Below, piece by piece: positions 11,132-22,915 of a DNA stretch of 64,000 nucleotides. The stretch lies in assembly GCF_033439725.1 (NCBI RefSeq), contig NW_026944389.1, positions 1,922,001-1,986,000 on the forward strand, given 5' to 3'. Source of the stretch: Neurospora tetraspora. Its lineage: Eukaryota; Ascomycota; Sordariomycetes; Sordariales; Sordariaceae. The position numbers and the translations under genes were made by a program. The notes under the pieces were generated by a model. It made no database searches and was not told the DNA's origin. It saw only the letters and a list, made by a program, of their open reading frames with translations. Every line of letters starts with the position of its first letter. Position 1 is the stretch's first letter.

Positions 11132-13022
11132 GGCGATTGTGGATATATACCGCCTTCCTAGTTGGGATATTGTGTGCTCTCGATTGCGGCGTCGGGCGAT
11201 CGTTTACTACGGTGTATTCGTACGTAGTATTTGATCCCTCAAGCAATCTTGGGCTCCAGCTGTGATAGTAAGTGATCAATTTCGTTTATTCGCAACTATT
11301 AGTGTTTGAGAAAGATCAGAAAATGTGATCAAAGGAAGTTTATTGAAGCGCTTAGCTACGCGCGCGCGCACACGAGGATTGGAAAGTAATAATATTGGGT
11401 GAATTGATTGACGAGCTTACAAGAAGAAGTTTTTTGCGAGGCTGTTCAAGGCGTTGCCAATGGGTAAATAGCGGGGTAAGATAGTGAAGGCGCGTTATCG
11501 TTATATGTATGTAAAAAAAGAGAAAATCTAATGGACTTACAATGAAACATATTTGTAGTAAATACAATTTATATTTAAAAATTTTAAAAATTAACTTTAA
11601 TAGTAATACTAAAGGCTATAAGGTAGCTTTAGCTAAGCAGCTAATCAAGCAATAACGCACGAGCTAATTTCTAGCCGTGAGTTGTGTGTCAGCTGATTGA
11701 CAGATGATGGCCAATTGACAGGGCCTTAACTTGCTCGCAAGTCGCAATAGCTATTGCCTCCCCTTCTGACTCCCGAAATCGCAAACGAATTGTCACGAGC
11801 ATCTCAAGACGAAAAAACCGTCGCACCTTTCGTCTCAAATCATCAATCTTTTTTTCAACTTGTATTCGTATCACTCGGAGAACCGATGAAACGTATTATA
11901 AGAATTAACATCCGACGACTATCCTTCTCGCGGATCACAAGACGCGATTGAACCCAACGACGGACTCCATCACGCAGATCGCCCATCAACTTTCTCAACC
12001 AAACTAAACCCTTCTTTTCAATGTTTATACCTCGCGACCATGGGGCTTAGCTGCTCTTCTTACAACTGCCTTCCTACCATTTCCTTTCAGTACAAGCGCG
12101 ACGAAGTTAATATACTGCTGAAGCCAGCAACGTTAAATCCCGCTCGGTAGCCCTCTTGGGCTTCCGGCACCTGGCCGCCAAGCTCCTAAGGCCTTCGTAC
12201 AAAATAACAGGGACTGTGTAATCGCATCCATGCCCGCTGCTACCACCATCTACATACTCGGCAGGTCTCGAAACGACCATGCTTAGGCCCGGACGCTTCT
12301 AGTCCCGACGAGTAACTTGTCCGCCTTCGTTATCAGACAAACTTCGGATGAACAATGGCCTTGATATATCCTTCATCCCAAGGAAGTTTTCTAAGAGGGT
12401 TGAAGATTAGCAAGGTTCACCAATGATTGCGTTAAAAGGACGTGCTCAAGATTTCGTGTACCCAATCTACCGATATAGCCCTGGATATAATAGTCGGATG
12501 TCAAATGCTGGATGTTTCTTCGAGTTACCTACTGTGTAGAGCGAATCGATGCTCTCATCCCTATCTTCAGTTCCTACCTACCTCGACTTCCTTCTGCTCT
12601 TATAATACTCCTAGTATTCGAGTCCAGAGTACATTAGAGGTAGACCAAGCCAACCAACTCTACTTCATGTATGCAGATCGTCATCCCGAAAAGAAGAGAT
12701 TCCTCGATCACATACATCACTTTGTAACCGAGAAGTCTGGTCTCATAAAGTGTTCAACCAAAGGGCATCTTTATTTTCCCTTACTGTCAACACTGCGAAA
12801 CAAAATTAAGGTGGCATATTGTGTAAAACAAAGCAATACTTCCACAGTCTTTAATCAAACAGAACTATGCCGAACGAAAAGTAATCTCCATCATTCTCTA
12901 CAAGCCAGACCAGCCACTCACCATCCGAAACCGAGAACCAAATCCACACTCTCTTGTTCCATCTTCCCATTCACACACCCTCTGACCCATCAGCAGCTCC
13001 TCAACCCTCCAATCTCAACCCG
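11132..13022. other. Intergenic, with a short AT-rich decayed patch
   Basis: 1.9 kb gap. Frames here (for example 12442..13050 on +) show no start context, introns or recognisable motifs. Positions about 11540-11670 switch to very AT-rich sequence resembling the mutated DNA at the window's right end. An alternating CG/CA run lies near 11360. Otherwise I see nothing. Confidence 0.5.
11540..11670. repeat. Short AT-rich, RIP-like relic
   Basis: About 130 bp rich in TTTAAA, TTAAC and GGCTATAAGG-type words, sharply unlike its flanks but like the words in the transposon relic beyond 61 kb. It is probably a fragment of an old mutated repeat. The family cannot be named from so short a piece. Confidence 0.35.
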
Positions 13023-13915
13023 TCAAACCATCAACTGCCCGGGCCTCTGATCAATAACCTCCCTAACAGCCGCAACCACTGGATCCAGCCACTTCTGCGC
13101 AATCGCCTCATCCCCCCTGGCATTCGGATGCACCCCGTCCGTCGTGAACCTCGTCGCGTTAAAGCCCGTGTACTGATCGACCACCCGCACGGGACTTTCA
13201 CCCGGCTGAATCCTATTATTGACATACTGCGCCCAGAGCGGGATGTACCGGTTCAGCTGCCGAACCTTCGCCGCGCAGTCGGGGCAGTTGGACGGCTCCA
13301 TGGGCAGGATCTGCGCTACAAGAAGACGAACGTCAGGGTTGACGGCGCGCATCTGGTCGAGCAGTTGGCCGTAGGCGGAGATGATTTCCGCCGTGGTTTT
13401 CTTGTTCCAGATGTCGTTGGTTCCCAAGTGCATGAGGATGATGTCGACTGGGTCGACGCCGGGGGAGGTGAGATAGGTTCGGAGGCGGGGTTGCGTCATG
13501 GGCGGGCCCACGGGAATGCCGGTGACGGGATCGGTGGCTTGGGCGAGCTCGGTCGCTTGCATGCCGCCGTGCCCTTCGTGCATCCAGTCGTAGGCGCGGC
13601 CGTAGCCGCATTTGGTGCGGTTTTGAGTGCCGACGAAGCGGATTTGGGAGTAGGGAATGGCGGGGACGATGTTGGTGGCGTTGAGCTTGCGAGAGAGGAG
13701 GGCGCGCCAGCAGCCCTGGGGGGTTTTGTCAGTATGTCGTGGTTGAAGAATGGGAGAGGGAAGGGGGGCAGGGAACTAACTGGGTTGCCGGTGATGGAGT
13801 CACCTAGGGCCATGATGCGGACTTGCTCTGTTGGGCGCAGTGGCTCAGCCGAAGCTTGAGAAAGGAGGCTGAGCGAGCCGACAAGGCCGCTGAGAAGTCG
13901 GATGGTCGCCACCAT
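13023..13915 (-). CDS. Secreted SGNH esterase, carbohydrate esterase family 3 (acetyl xylan esterase-like)
   Basis: Removes acetyl groups from plant-wall xylan outside the cell, by family. Model: exon 1 13915..13781, intron 13780..13716 (GTTAGT...CCCAG), exon 2 13715..13023; 275 aa, the usual length. A signal peptide covers about residues 1-23 (MVATIRLLSGLVGSLSLLSQ). The block I motif ALGDSITGNP-GCWRALL is split by the intron and gives Ser40 as nucleophile. HEGHGGMQA and HLGTNDIW (oxyanion Asn near 145) follow. The C-terminal TTDGVHPNARG gives Asp near 238 and His near 241. Cys pairs near CPDC fit a secreted enzyme. The next gene is another plant-wall enzyme, the mannanase relic, in the same orientation. 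Whether the substrate is xylan or another acetylated glycan cannot be told from the sequence. Confidence 0.9.
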
Positions 13916-14343
13916 GTTGGCTTTTCTGGTTAGAGATGTGGGATGAGGCGGTTTGGATGTGTCCGAGTTGCTGAGCAGAGGTGGCCGTTCTTCATCACGA
14001 ACTATGTGCTGCTTATATAGGCGCACGTATATGAGGGCAACATCGTGGAGTGATAAGCTTACAGCCATCAACAATACAGCCACAGAGTAAGGTGGGTGGC
14101 CAGAACGAGTATCAAATTTTGACAACATTCCCAGTTCGCAGCCGTCTCACCCCCTGAGGAATGCTCATTCATCAACCCTCTGCTCATGATTGGTCTACTC
14201 GAGTAAGGCGAGCGAGCAGCCTCGGTAGTCACAGCCGAGTTTCCTGTAGGAACGCGTCGACTCGAGATCTTGCTACCATTAATCACGGCATTATCGCAGA
14301 GAACCCGGGGGCTGGTCTGTTTTGCACAGCCACGCCGGCACGT
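13916..14343. other. Intergenic between esterase and mannanase relic
   Basis: 428 bp holding the esterase promoter and the 3' flank of the mannanase gene. A TATA-like TTATATAGG lies near 14012. No other feature seen. Confidence 0.45.
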
Positions 14344-15224
14344 CTAGGAGAAGTTGATGGCCTTGACACGCTCGGTGACCAAGCAGTTGGCATCGGCTGA
14401 TCCATAATAGATCGTATTCCCATCATTGTGTGTCTGCCCAGTGCTGAGCTTATCTCCCCATTGCCAAAACAAGTCAGCTACCATGCCCTCCGTGACAGCT
14501 TGCAGGGAGGCTTGTTGCCAGGGTCGCTCGATGTTGCAGTGGTCGGTTGAGGTGCCGTCTGGGAAGAACATTCATTAGCATCTGCAAATCAGACTGGGTG
14601 ATAACATTCCACTTACACTCTTCAAAAAGACAAGGTTTTCCGGCTTTCTTGCAAGCCGAAGCATGGTCTTTGATCCAAGCTGCACCGGCGGCATTGCTCA
14701 GACCCCCTAGAGAAGACACAATCAGTGTTGATTCCCAAACAAAAAGAAGCTCCCAGTCACGCACAGCTTTGCGGGTAAAAGTGGAAAGTGCCAAAATCCA
14801 AGTCCTTAATGGCTAGGTTCTTGACGAAATCCACGCCTTCGCTGGGTTGATACGGATAGCTTGTCGCCCCGGGGAGTCCAAACCCTTCATTTCCGAGGGT
14901 GATCATGTGGCTACGATCCAAGCTGCGGATATAGGGGTATTCCGATATAGGCCGAGATGTCAGTTGCCCACTTGTAGATAGCATCGGTACTACATCCCTT
15001 GCAGCACGGCTCGTTGGCCAGTTCCCAGTGAGGCCGGAGGAGGAGATATGGTCTAGAACAGTGTCGACATCGTGGTCGTTGATTAGGAAGCCGATCCAGT
15101 ACGAGTCGGTACCGGCGAAGTACCGCGTTTCGCCGTCGATAGAGAAGCGTGTGCCATTCGCAGTGGGAGGCGCAGCTTGGACCAACGATAGCAAGCTTAG
15201 GGCGAGCGTAAATATAGATTTCAT
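14344..15224 (-). pseudogene. GH5 (subfamily 7-like) endo-beta-mannanase, internally deleted and frame-scrambled
   Basis: Exons 15224..14765, 14706..14617 and 14558..14344 with good splice sites; the conceptual product is 254 aa against about 370-380 for fungal mannanases. The signal peptide [17 protein letters not shown] and [13 protein letters not shown] are normal, as is the end ([62 protein letters not shown]). After DHISSSGL about 120 residues are missing, including the RVWGFND and NW regions. The piece with the acid/base motif [12 protein letters not shown] (about 15032-14995) lies in another frame. A 16-bp near-duplication (CTATATC...CTATATC, about 14920-14950) then restores the frame, leaving one open ORF. 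The encoded protein thus lacks the acid/base Glu although the DNA for it survives, and it is almost certainly inactive as a mannanase. The preserved introns suggest recent damage. Confidence 0.82.
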
Positions 15225-16569
15225 CGTGGATTATCGACGCGGTGGTTCCTTGACACTTGGCTGGTGTATCTCTTCGCTACTGCCAGGGAGAAAGACGACT
15301 GCCTGGAACGTCGACTAATAATGACCGAGTGTCAACTTTATATCCATCATCTTCGACATCTCTATATTATTCTTTGACCACTGGAATCAGATCATCTTCG
15401 ACTGTAATGTCCATCGAGCGTATTCACAGATGTCAATGGTGGAAGACGGGCATCACCATATTATCCAGGTCTTTGAGGTCGGAGGAGGGATGTCCAAATA
15501 CCACTTGGGGCGAAAGTAAACAAAGCTGCCGGTGGTGTAACACAAATAAAGGGGCAGCAGTAGAAGGAGCGGCTATAGTGATCCCAATGTCAATCACGTC
15601 CTTCTTCCCGTGACTCGAGTTGATTGACGACAAAGAGACGAGCTGTTGCTGGGAAAGATTTCAACTGGAGCATGTCCTTGCCATGCGACAGTCCAGCCTC
15701 TGCGCCATGCTCACGGACTCGATCTGATCCCAATGGGAAGACAATATCGATGCCGTTGAGCGGCGTTAAATGTCTCGCAAGAATCACCAGAGACGACTCT
15801 TGTCGATGTCTTTGTGCGATGATGACATTGTACGACCACAGAAGTCAGCTGGTGTCCTGTTTGAGTCAGGAGGCGTCCATGTTGAGATGATTCGGTTCCC
15901 GCAAAACGATGAAACGGGTGCGCCCAATCGAGACAGGTCGGTCGATTCCGTGTGTCCCGTTATGGTTCATGATGTCCGGTGGTCGAGGTTGATTTGTTCA
16001 AGGGTTGAATCACGACGTGGTGGTGGGAGGGGGGGACAAAAAAAAACATGGAAGAAGCGAGCGGGCTGCAAGGGGTCAGGCGGGGGATTCACGTTGCGGG
16101 GGTCCAGGCACCCACTCAGTGCCAGCACAATAGAGTTTACAGGGGCCTTGTTACCGCCGTACAGGGTCCAACCGACCTGCACCCCGCTATTTGGTAGCGA
16201 CGCCTCGAGTCCTCCTCTTCCTCCTCGGCCGACCCAGACCCGATCTTCCGCTGGATCGTCATGAATGGGTGGAACTCTCCGTCTTCACCTCCACAACCTC
16301 CACTCCTTCGCCTTCCCCTCCTCAGTCCTCAGCTCTCTTATTTTGCTCTCATACATCCTCAGTATATTGTTCTTTTCCTACGATACTTGTTGCTTCCTAT
16401 CCCTCCAATATCTCGGCTTGATCTTTGCTCATATCCTTTGGCTTTTTGAGGCGTTTGTCGGTTGCAGTAGATGCCCGTTCTCCGCGTCAGGTCGCAGCGC
16501 TTGCCTCCGCCTGGAGGGGAAGAAGGGATTCGGACTCCCTCGCCTTACAAATTCAAAAGTCCACTCACC
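15225..16569. other. Intergenic between mannanase relic and TRP channel gene
   Basis: 1.3 kb. The right 350 bp is pyrimidine-rich (CCTCC/CTTC tracts) and fits the 5' leader of the channel gene. On the minus strand, 15787-15590 has a short open stretch (GIDIVFPLGSDRVREHGAEA) that could be a scrap of a protein gene, but I cannot name it and stops flank it. Confidence 0.45.
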
Positions 16570-18906
16570 ATGTCGAACATGATCCCAGAGCTCCCAGACA
16601 TGCCCGATATTGGGCCCGACGACGATTTTCGGCTCGTCATCAAGAAGCTTTCCTTGTGAGCCAACATGTCTATCGACGGCACCATAGGCAGAGTAGCTGA
16701 CATGGACATCCTCTCCAGATATATCGCCGAGAACATTCGGATGCCGTCAACGTTCGAGCAACTCCGTACTACGGCTGCTGGAGACTGTTTGCGGCACCTT
16801 GTCGACCACTTGGTCCTCAGCTGCGACCATCCAGCCATTGTGAATGCTTTGCTGTATGTATGCCCTCTATACCTATCTACCCGGGGCTATCTGCTGATAT
16901 GATAACTATAGCGCATTAAAATGGCACTATGGCGCCATCACTGAGGACAAGGGCCTGAATGATGCCAGAGCCAGCGGTTGCGAGATTGCTGCCTGGCGTC
17001 TTCTCACTCACCTTTCCGAGCGAGAAGCTGTTGACTATTGTCTTTACGAAATCCCAGACCCAGCGCTGGAGGCTAACCGCCAAAGCGATGAAGAAGAGAC
17101 ATCGCAAGCCAACGAGCATAGTCCACTCCTTGCGCGCGCATGGACCGAGTCAATGGCAAACCCAAGACGAAAGCATGAGTTCCCAAACCCAACGGGCAAC
17201 AACCGGAGGAGCCTCTTGCTCCAGTCTCTCACACGCCTCACCATGAGTATGACCGGCGAGGTCGACAGCGACGGCGAGGAAGAGGATGATCCGACTTCTC
17301 CATTCATCAACTTGAACGCCCTGGAGATTGCCGCCATTGCAGACGCGAAACGATTCCTTAGTCAGAATGTCGTTCAGAAGATCATCACAGGTATCTGGAA
17401 TGGCGATATCATATTTTGGGACAACTTATCCGTTCACACAGAAAAGAAACCGCGGTTTTACAACCCGCACACGGCCGATCCCTTTTCACGTCTCCGGGTT
17501 CCCAAATATCTCAAGTCATTCGAGGTCGTCTTCTTTGCCAGTTTCCTGTTTCTCTACTACGCCGTCCTCGTTGAACGACATCCGACCCGAATCACGCCCC
17601 TCGAAATCTTCCTATACCTGTGGCTGGCTGCCTTTTCTTACGACGAGTTGAGTGAATGGATTGACGCTGGATCCATCTTCTACGCTGCTGATATTTGGGT
17701 AAGTGTCGTGTTCTCTGGTTCCTTCCATACCTTGCAGATATGCTAACTAATCTAACAGAACATCTTTGATATGGCAATCATGGCTATAGGTTTCACATAT
17801 ATGGTGCTGCGTAAGTCGGATCCGTATCCTCCTTGAACGCGACATACTCATTACTCATTGTCACAGGAATCGTTGGCCTTAGAACGCAAAATGAAGAGCT
17901 AATAGATCTGGCGTTCGACGTACTGGCACTGGAAGCTCTGTTCATGGTCCCTCGCGTCTGCTCTATCCTCAGCTTGAGTCCGTACTGGGGCACTCTCATC
18001 CCTTGCCTCAAGGAGATGGCAAAGGACTTTATCAAGTTCATGGTTCTGGTTGTCATCATCTATCTCGGCTTCCTCACGACCTTCTCCCTAGTCGGGCGCG
18101 ACTCGTTCCCGCTGAGAGACATGACCTGGTTTCTCACCAAGATTTTCTTCGGCTCAACTTATGTAGGGTTCGACATCATGCGCAAGATCGATCCCGTCTT
18201 CGGGCCACCACTCATGATTCTCTTCGTTATGCTCAGCTCCATCTTGCTGATGGGTTCCCTTACCGGCATGCTCTCCAACAGCTTTTCCCGCGTCATCACG
18301 CACGCCCGGGAGGAGTACCTCTTTGTCTACAGTATCTACGTGCTCGAAGCGTCGACTAGCAACCGACTCACGCACTTTTACCCGCCCTTCAACCTGCTGG
18401 CCCTCGTCATATTTCGACCGCTCCGCCTGTTCTTGCCCTCCGACGATAAGTTCCGTCGAGCTCGCATCATCCTTCTCAAGGCCACTCACCTGCCCATCGT
18501 CTTCACCATCGCCATTTACGAGTGGATTAGGGGAACCTCTCTCAAGGGCGCCACATACAGCGCAGTCAAGGCGCCGCCGCACGGGGCGCCCATTGCCATC
18601 CCGGCGATGATGAGGAAGCTCGCGGGTCCGCGACGCGAGATGCGTGGCCGTAGGTCGGTCACGTCTCTGCAGAGCGACCAGGCGGCGCAGGGCCGGCCGG
18701 GCATGTCGTCGCTGGAGCGGCGCATCTCTGTCCATCAGGCGCGGCAGGCCGAGGAAGCCCAGGAGGATTCGACTTATGCGGAGCGGGCGACGGATGTCGA
18801 GGTCCGGATCGCAGATCTGGCGGCCAAGATTGACCGGCTGACGGAGCTCGTTATTGCCATGCAGACGCAGCAGTCTAAAACATTGGGAGACGTTTCGCTG
18901 TCTTAG
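16570..18906 (+). CDS. YVC1: YVC1-like TRP cation channel (vacuolar calcium-release type)
   Basis: By family, it releases Ca2+ and other cations from the vacuole in response to stretch, osmotic shock and Ca2+. Model: exons 16570..16655, 16719..16853, 16912..17698, 17759..17810 and 17867..18906; 699 aa, close to yeast Yvc1 (675). A long N-terminal cytosolic part (IAENIRMPSTFEQLRTTA, LKWHYGAITEDKGLNDARAS) precedes the membrane region. Spans lie near residues 276-295 (VVFFASFLFLYYAVLVE), 300-320, 338-354, 365-385 and 403-425 (FIKFMVLVVIIYLGFLTTF). A pore loop follows near 437-455 (WFLTKIFFGSTYVGFD), then the last span near 468-488 (LMILFVMLSSILLMGSLTG). The tail is basic and Ala/Arg-rich and ends in a probable coiled coil (ERATDVEVRIADLAAKIDRL). 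The start is the first ATG whose frame joins the conserved N-terminus. Confidence 0.88.
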
Positions 18907-21346
18907 TAGTAGTCCTGAACGGCCATGGACTGCTTGTTGAAGGACAACCATAGCGAGCAACTTGGGCTTACCTTATATGACGACAACGACAAACGAGGAC
19001 AGGAATCATGGGGAGAAAAATCTTACAGTACAAAGCACTTTACCCATCGCTTTTCCCCAGACCCAAAGTTCTTTTAGCTCTACGGAGAACATACCTTACG
19101 ACGCATATTTTGATGCATATGATAACATGAAAATAAGAATCGCAAAACATACAAATGATATCCCGTTCATAAAAAGTTCCCAATGATGGGTGGTATAATG
19201 CAGCGCACCCAAAAGCCTGAGGCCTCACTGACCACCAGGCTTTCCTTGACGTTAATATAAGATTTTAAGGTGTAGGATTTAGCGCCACTTTATTTTTACT
19301 TTTATCTTAACGCGACATCCAAGTTGTCATTGATCAGCGCATTGTCGATCAACTCGTCGTTTACGTCCAGCAGCTGTCGCCCCAGTCCAGTTATGGTGCG
19401 GCACCATGAGCTATCCGTCTCGTCCATCAGTCCAACGTCTGGGCGGATGCGGTGAAGAGGCAATCTGCAACGCTATGTCGTTGAAGATGCACCCAAGCAA
19501 CATACATACCGCACTGCCACAACACGGAATCGATCCGTGTTCCGATAAGGAAAAGGCACAACACCGAGTAATTGTGATTCGTGTAACCAACGATGTCCAG
19601 GAAAAGAAATATGGGGGGACAGGAATGGAAACTGAATGTCGTTCAGAATCGTGGTGTACTGTCCACTGGTGGGACAAGGGTACCTCTACCTACAGTTCAT
19701 CATTGGTTAGTCTTCCCCCTATTGTCTTTTCGAATATGGTCAAACAATTGACGCGGAAATATAACAACATTGAAGAGAGCTCATTGCTTGAGAACCTCTA
19801 CGGCGATACGCGCCCAGTGGATATCTGTATGGGGTAAAGATACCGCCGGCAACCGGCTCAGCGGAGTGGATTTGGTGGAGCATCTGCCAGCGCCAAAAAG
19901 AACCCCTAAGGAGCTGTTACCATAGTAAGTTTCAGAAGGCAGTAGGTATCGGCCCTTTATCCCTTACCTTGAACTTACATGTTCCCAAGGAACTCGCGTG
20001 GATTTTGATCAAATTCAACTGGTGAGTGAGAGAAATCGATAGAAAAAATCGTGTAAGTCGATACGGGTCCGCACCTCTTTAAAGCTCCGATGAATTATCG
20101 CAGCTGTGATACGGCCTCGACAACTGTTTGGACGGTAGGTAGGACAATCCCGGTCACGGCATGGCATGGCATGGCAGTGCCCTGCAGGCCCCGGACGGGA
20201 CGTGCATCCCATCCCTTCCTGTGAGTGGACCGGCAACCGGCACGACGATGCCCCGCCCTGATGTAAACGGCAGGTACCTCTTCGTAGCGCCTTTCATGCT
20301 TCCCCTCGTTCATGCTTCGTTTTCTCACCGCATTTGAGGATTGTTGCCTCGACGACTGCGATAAACAAAAACAGCACCTTTTTGGTAGAATGATAGGTGT
20401 TACAGCCCTGGAAGCCGGATGCCCAGAACGACCTGAAAGGTGGTGTAAGCCAGCCAGATGTTCAGCCCCACAGGTCCGCGACCCCAAGAGTTCGAAGACA
20501 TCCCTGCAGGTACCTCTTTTGGACAATGTCTCGAAACAGGAGCAACTCCAAGGGAAAAGAAGAAGAAATTGTGAAGGATAGTTTGGTCGTTTCATGGGCT
20601 CAATTGGATTCCTTTCTGCATATATGGGAATGCCTTGAATATGGACGAATCAGGCCTGTTATATGGGCCTTCCATGAGGTAGCCTGCTGCACCGACCAGA
20701 GCTCTAACAACGGTCGCAATGGGCAGTCTGGGCAGGTATCATCGTGGCTTCTTCGTACCTGGGGGCGAGGTACCTGAGCGGCGAAGGTCACATCTGACGA
20801 ACGAACTGAACGGGATTGCCAAGTTTTTTTTCCAAACACCGGGCAACTGCGCAACAACTTAAACTACTGCACCTATCCATCCATTCAGTTCAGTCTGTTC
20901 GGTCTGTTCTCTTCTCTCTGCTCTGGGCTGTTCAGCTCTCTCCTTCTCCAAACAACTTGACTCCCGGACTCCCTCCCTGTGCTTCTTGACTCTCTCTTCG
21001 CGTCGCGGTCAATTCGTCTCGTCCGTCCTTCCTCACATACCGCGCCCATTGTATATGCGATCTCCCCGCCCTTGACGTTTTGCGAACAAGTCAGTGCCCG
21101 GTGTTCTGGACGCTCTTGACACCCGGATTTTGGACTTCCGTCTGTCTTCATCTAATCACAGGTTGGCCGACGAGCGACGAAACATCCACAGTTTTTCCCC
21201 GATAACCACAATAATTTATACGACTTCAAACAATATACGTTACCACGTATCGACTAATCCCATCGAAAGCCCAAAGACGCGCGGCCTTCCATCTCACCTA
21301 CTCGTCTACGTCGGTAACGCGACGGGACTGAGTAGCGCATGCGATC
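18907..21346. other. Long intergenic region / 5' leader of the surface-protein gene
   Basis: 2.4 kb without a convincing protein gene. The frame 19406..19837 looks random. The last 450 bp is rich in CT tracts typical of long fungal leaders and carries several short upstream ATGs. GGTACCT words recur (near 20272, 20509, 20756, 20770). A CATGGCATGGCATGG triplication lies near 20159. Confidence 0.5.
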
Positions 21347-22915
21347 ATGAGGACGGACTTCTTCCATCGCTTACCGCCGCCAACGGCCCTTTTTCTTCTC
21401 ACCAGCCTTCTCGACAGCACAGCAGATGCTCATGTCGCCCTTCCGCCACTGCCAACCGTCACCGTTGCGCACTACGCTCTCGATGTCGTTTCGTGGCCAC
21501 TCCTCCTCCCCACAGCCGCCCCGCTAGACCCCTTCGATCTCGCGCGAAGGCAAGCTGGAAATACCATCTGTGGCTACATAGGAGGGCTGTCAGCGCTTCC
21601 AGCGACATGTAGCGCAGGATCGCATTGCGTCTTGGACACCGCGCACCAGGTGGTTGGTTGTTGTCCGGATGGGGCTGCCACATGTACGTCCGGTGTGTTC
21701 ACGGCGTGTGTGGACGGCAACAGCGGGCCTCAGTCGGAGGTGGACCCCTACGTATTCACATGTACTGGAGCCCAGGTGTGTTACAAGAACTTGTACGAGG
21801 GAGGAGCTTCGCAGTTCGGATGTGGTACGGCTGCCGACCAGGCGACGAGTGTTTTCACTACCGCGAACGGACTTGCGGGGGCTATCACTTACCCACATAT
21901 TTCTGCCTCCTTGACGAGAAGTGCTAGTCGACTCAGCACGCCGACGACACTCGGGGTTATCACCAGCACCAGCACCAGCGCGTCCCGGACCCGGACGTCG
22001 TCTTCAACCTTGACGGAGTCTTTAGCCTCGACGGAATCCTCAGCATCGACGACGGAGTCCTCAACCTCTACCGAGAGCACAACCGGGACAACCGTCACAT
22101 CGACCAGTACCACGACGGCCTCCTCTACCACCGCATCGACAGAACCTTCTACAACACCCCAGGCACCACCAGGTAAAACCCCTACGAAAGCGCGTACGGG
22201 CGCAATCGTTGGCGGAACACTAGGCGGTATTGCCGCCTTGGCCCTCATCGGCGCCCTCATCTTCTACTTCCTCCGCCGCCGGCGCAACGCCAACTCGCGC
22301 GCCGGTCCCGGTCGCCCAGGAATCAACGGCAAATACATCAGCTCTCCGACCCCCGGACCCAACAGTGGCTTCGCGGCCGTAAGCCAAGATCCCGACGCCT
22401 ACGAGACCGGGCCAGCTCCCGGCTATCTGCCCCCCGTTGCCCAAACCGCCAATGGAAATGGTTATTTCTCCAACGACCTGACCGCCGGCGGTCCCTCACC
22501 TTACGCGTACACTGGCGCGGCGGGCGTCGCTGGCGCGACTGCAGCACCACAACCGACGGCTTCCCCCACCCCGCCGGGGCATACGAGACAGAATTCATAC
22601 CCGCCGGCAGAAGGATATCATTACCCAGGCCAGTTCCCGGCTGCGTACGCTGGCGGAGCTGCGGCGCGCAAGAGCAAGCTTGAGCCGGACCAGGTGCCGT
22701 TGACGAGGGAGATTGATGCTTTTTCGCAGAACTTTAATGCGGCGCTGGGAAGGGTTAATGAGGAGGGGAGTAGCGAGTTGGAAAGGGATGATGGAGATGC
22801 CGGTGGTGGTGGTGGTGGTGGTGGTGATGGTGGTGGAAGTCATGTCCGGAGTGGATCGTCAAGGCCGCTGTGGCAGCAGAATCGCAGGCAGAGTCGGAAC
22901 TTGATGTGGATGTAG
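21347..22915 (+). CDS. Mucin-like single-pass cell-surface protein with Cys-rich ectodomain
   Basis: Intronless, 522 aa. A signal sequence lies near residues 1-28 (PTALFLLTSLL). A Cys-rich ectodomain spans about 74-160, with CGYIGG, PATCSAGSHC, VGCCPDGAATCTSG, FTCTGAQVCYKN and FGCG; this pattern is common in fungal surface proteins. A Ser/Thr-rich stalk (about 185-270) is probably O-mannosylated. One membrane span follows (about 285-308, AIVGGTLGGIAALALIGALI) with a stop-transfer FLRRRRN. The cytosolic tail is Pro/Gly/Tyr-rich, has PDQVPLTREIDAFSQNF, and ends in an acidic poly-Gly tract coded by a GGT repeat. The layout resembles Wsc/Mid2-type wall-stress sensors, though the Cys domain is not a clear WSC domain. 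Role as a sensor is inference. Confidence 0.8.
   Translation: MRTDFFHRLPPPTALFLLTSLLDSTADAHVALPPLPTVTVAHYALDVVSWPLLLPTAAPLDPFDLARRQAGNTICGYIGGLSALPATCSAGSHCVLDTAHQVVGCCPDGAATCTSGVFTACVDGNSGPQSEVDPYVFTCTGAQVCYKNLYEGGASQFGCGTAADQATSVFTTANGLAGAITYPHISASLTRSASRLSTPTTLGVITSTSTSASRTRTSSSTLTESLASTESSASTTESSTSTESTTGTTVTSTSTTTASSTTASTEPSTTPQAPPGKTPTKARTGAIVGGTLGGIAALALIGALIFYFLRRRRNANSRAGPGRPGINGKYISSPTPGPNSGFAAVSQDPDAYETGPAPGYLPPVAQTANGNGYFSNDLTAGGPSPYAYTGAAGVAGATAAPQPTASPTPPGHTRQNSYPPAEGYHYPGQFPAAYAGGAAARKSKLEPDQVPLTREIDAFSQNFNAALGRVNEEGSSELERDDGDAGGGGGGGGDGGGSHVRSGSSRPLWQQNRRQSRNLMWM
22802..22836. repeat. (GGT)n trinucleotide repeat inside CDS
   Basis: About eleven GGT-type triplets, interrupted once by GAT, encoding poly-Gly in the tail of the surface protein. 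Likely length-variable between strains. Confidence 0.9.

Noticed and set aside
12442-13050. Plus-strand frame of 202 codons before the esterase gene
   Set aside because: Random composition, overlaps the esterase 3' end, no motif and no splice partner.
15590-15787. Minus-strand open stretch resembling an enzyme fragment
   Set aside because: Only about 65 codons, flanked by stops in the frame, and I cannot match it to a family.
18154-18960. Minus-strand frame of 268 codons
   Set aside because: It lies fully opposite the membrane part of the TRP channel and shows no protein features.
19406-19837. Plus-strand frame of 143 codons after the TRP channel gene
   Set aside because: No conserved motif, no leader context; likely chance in a low-density region.
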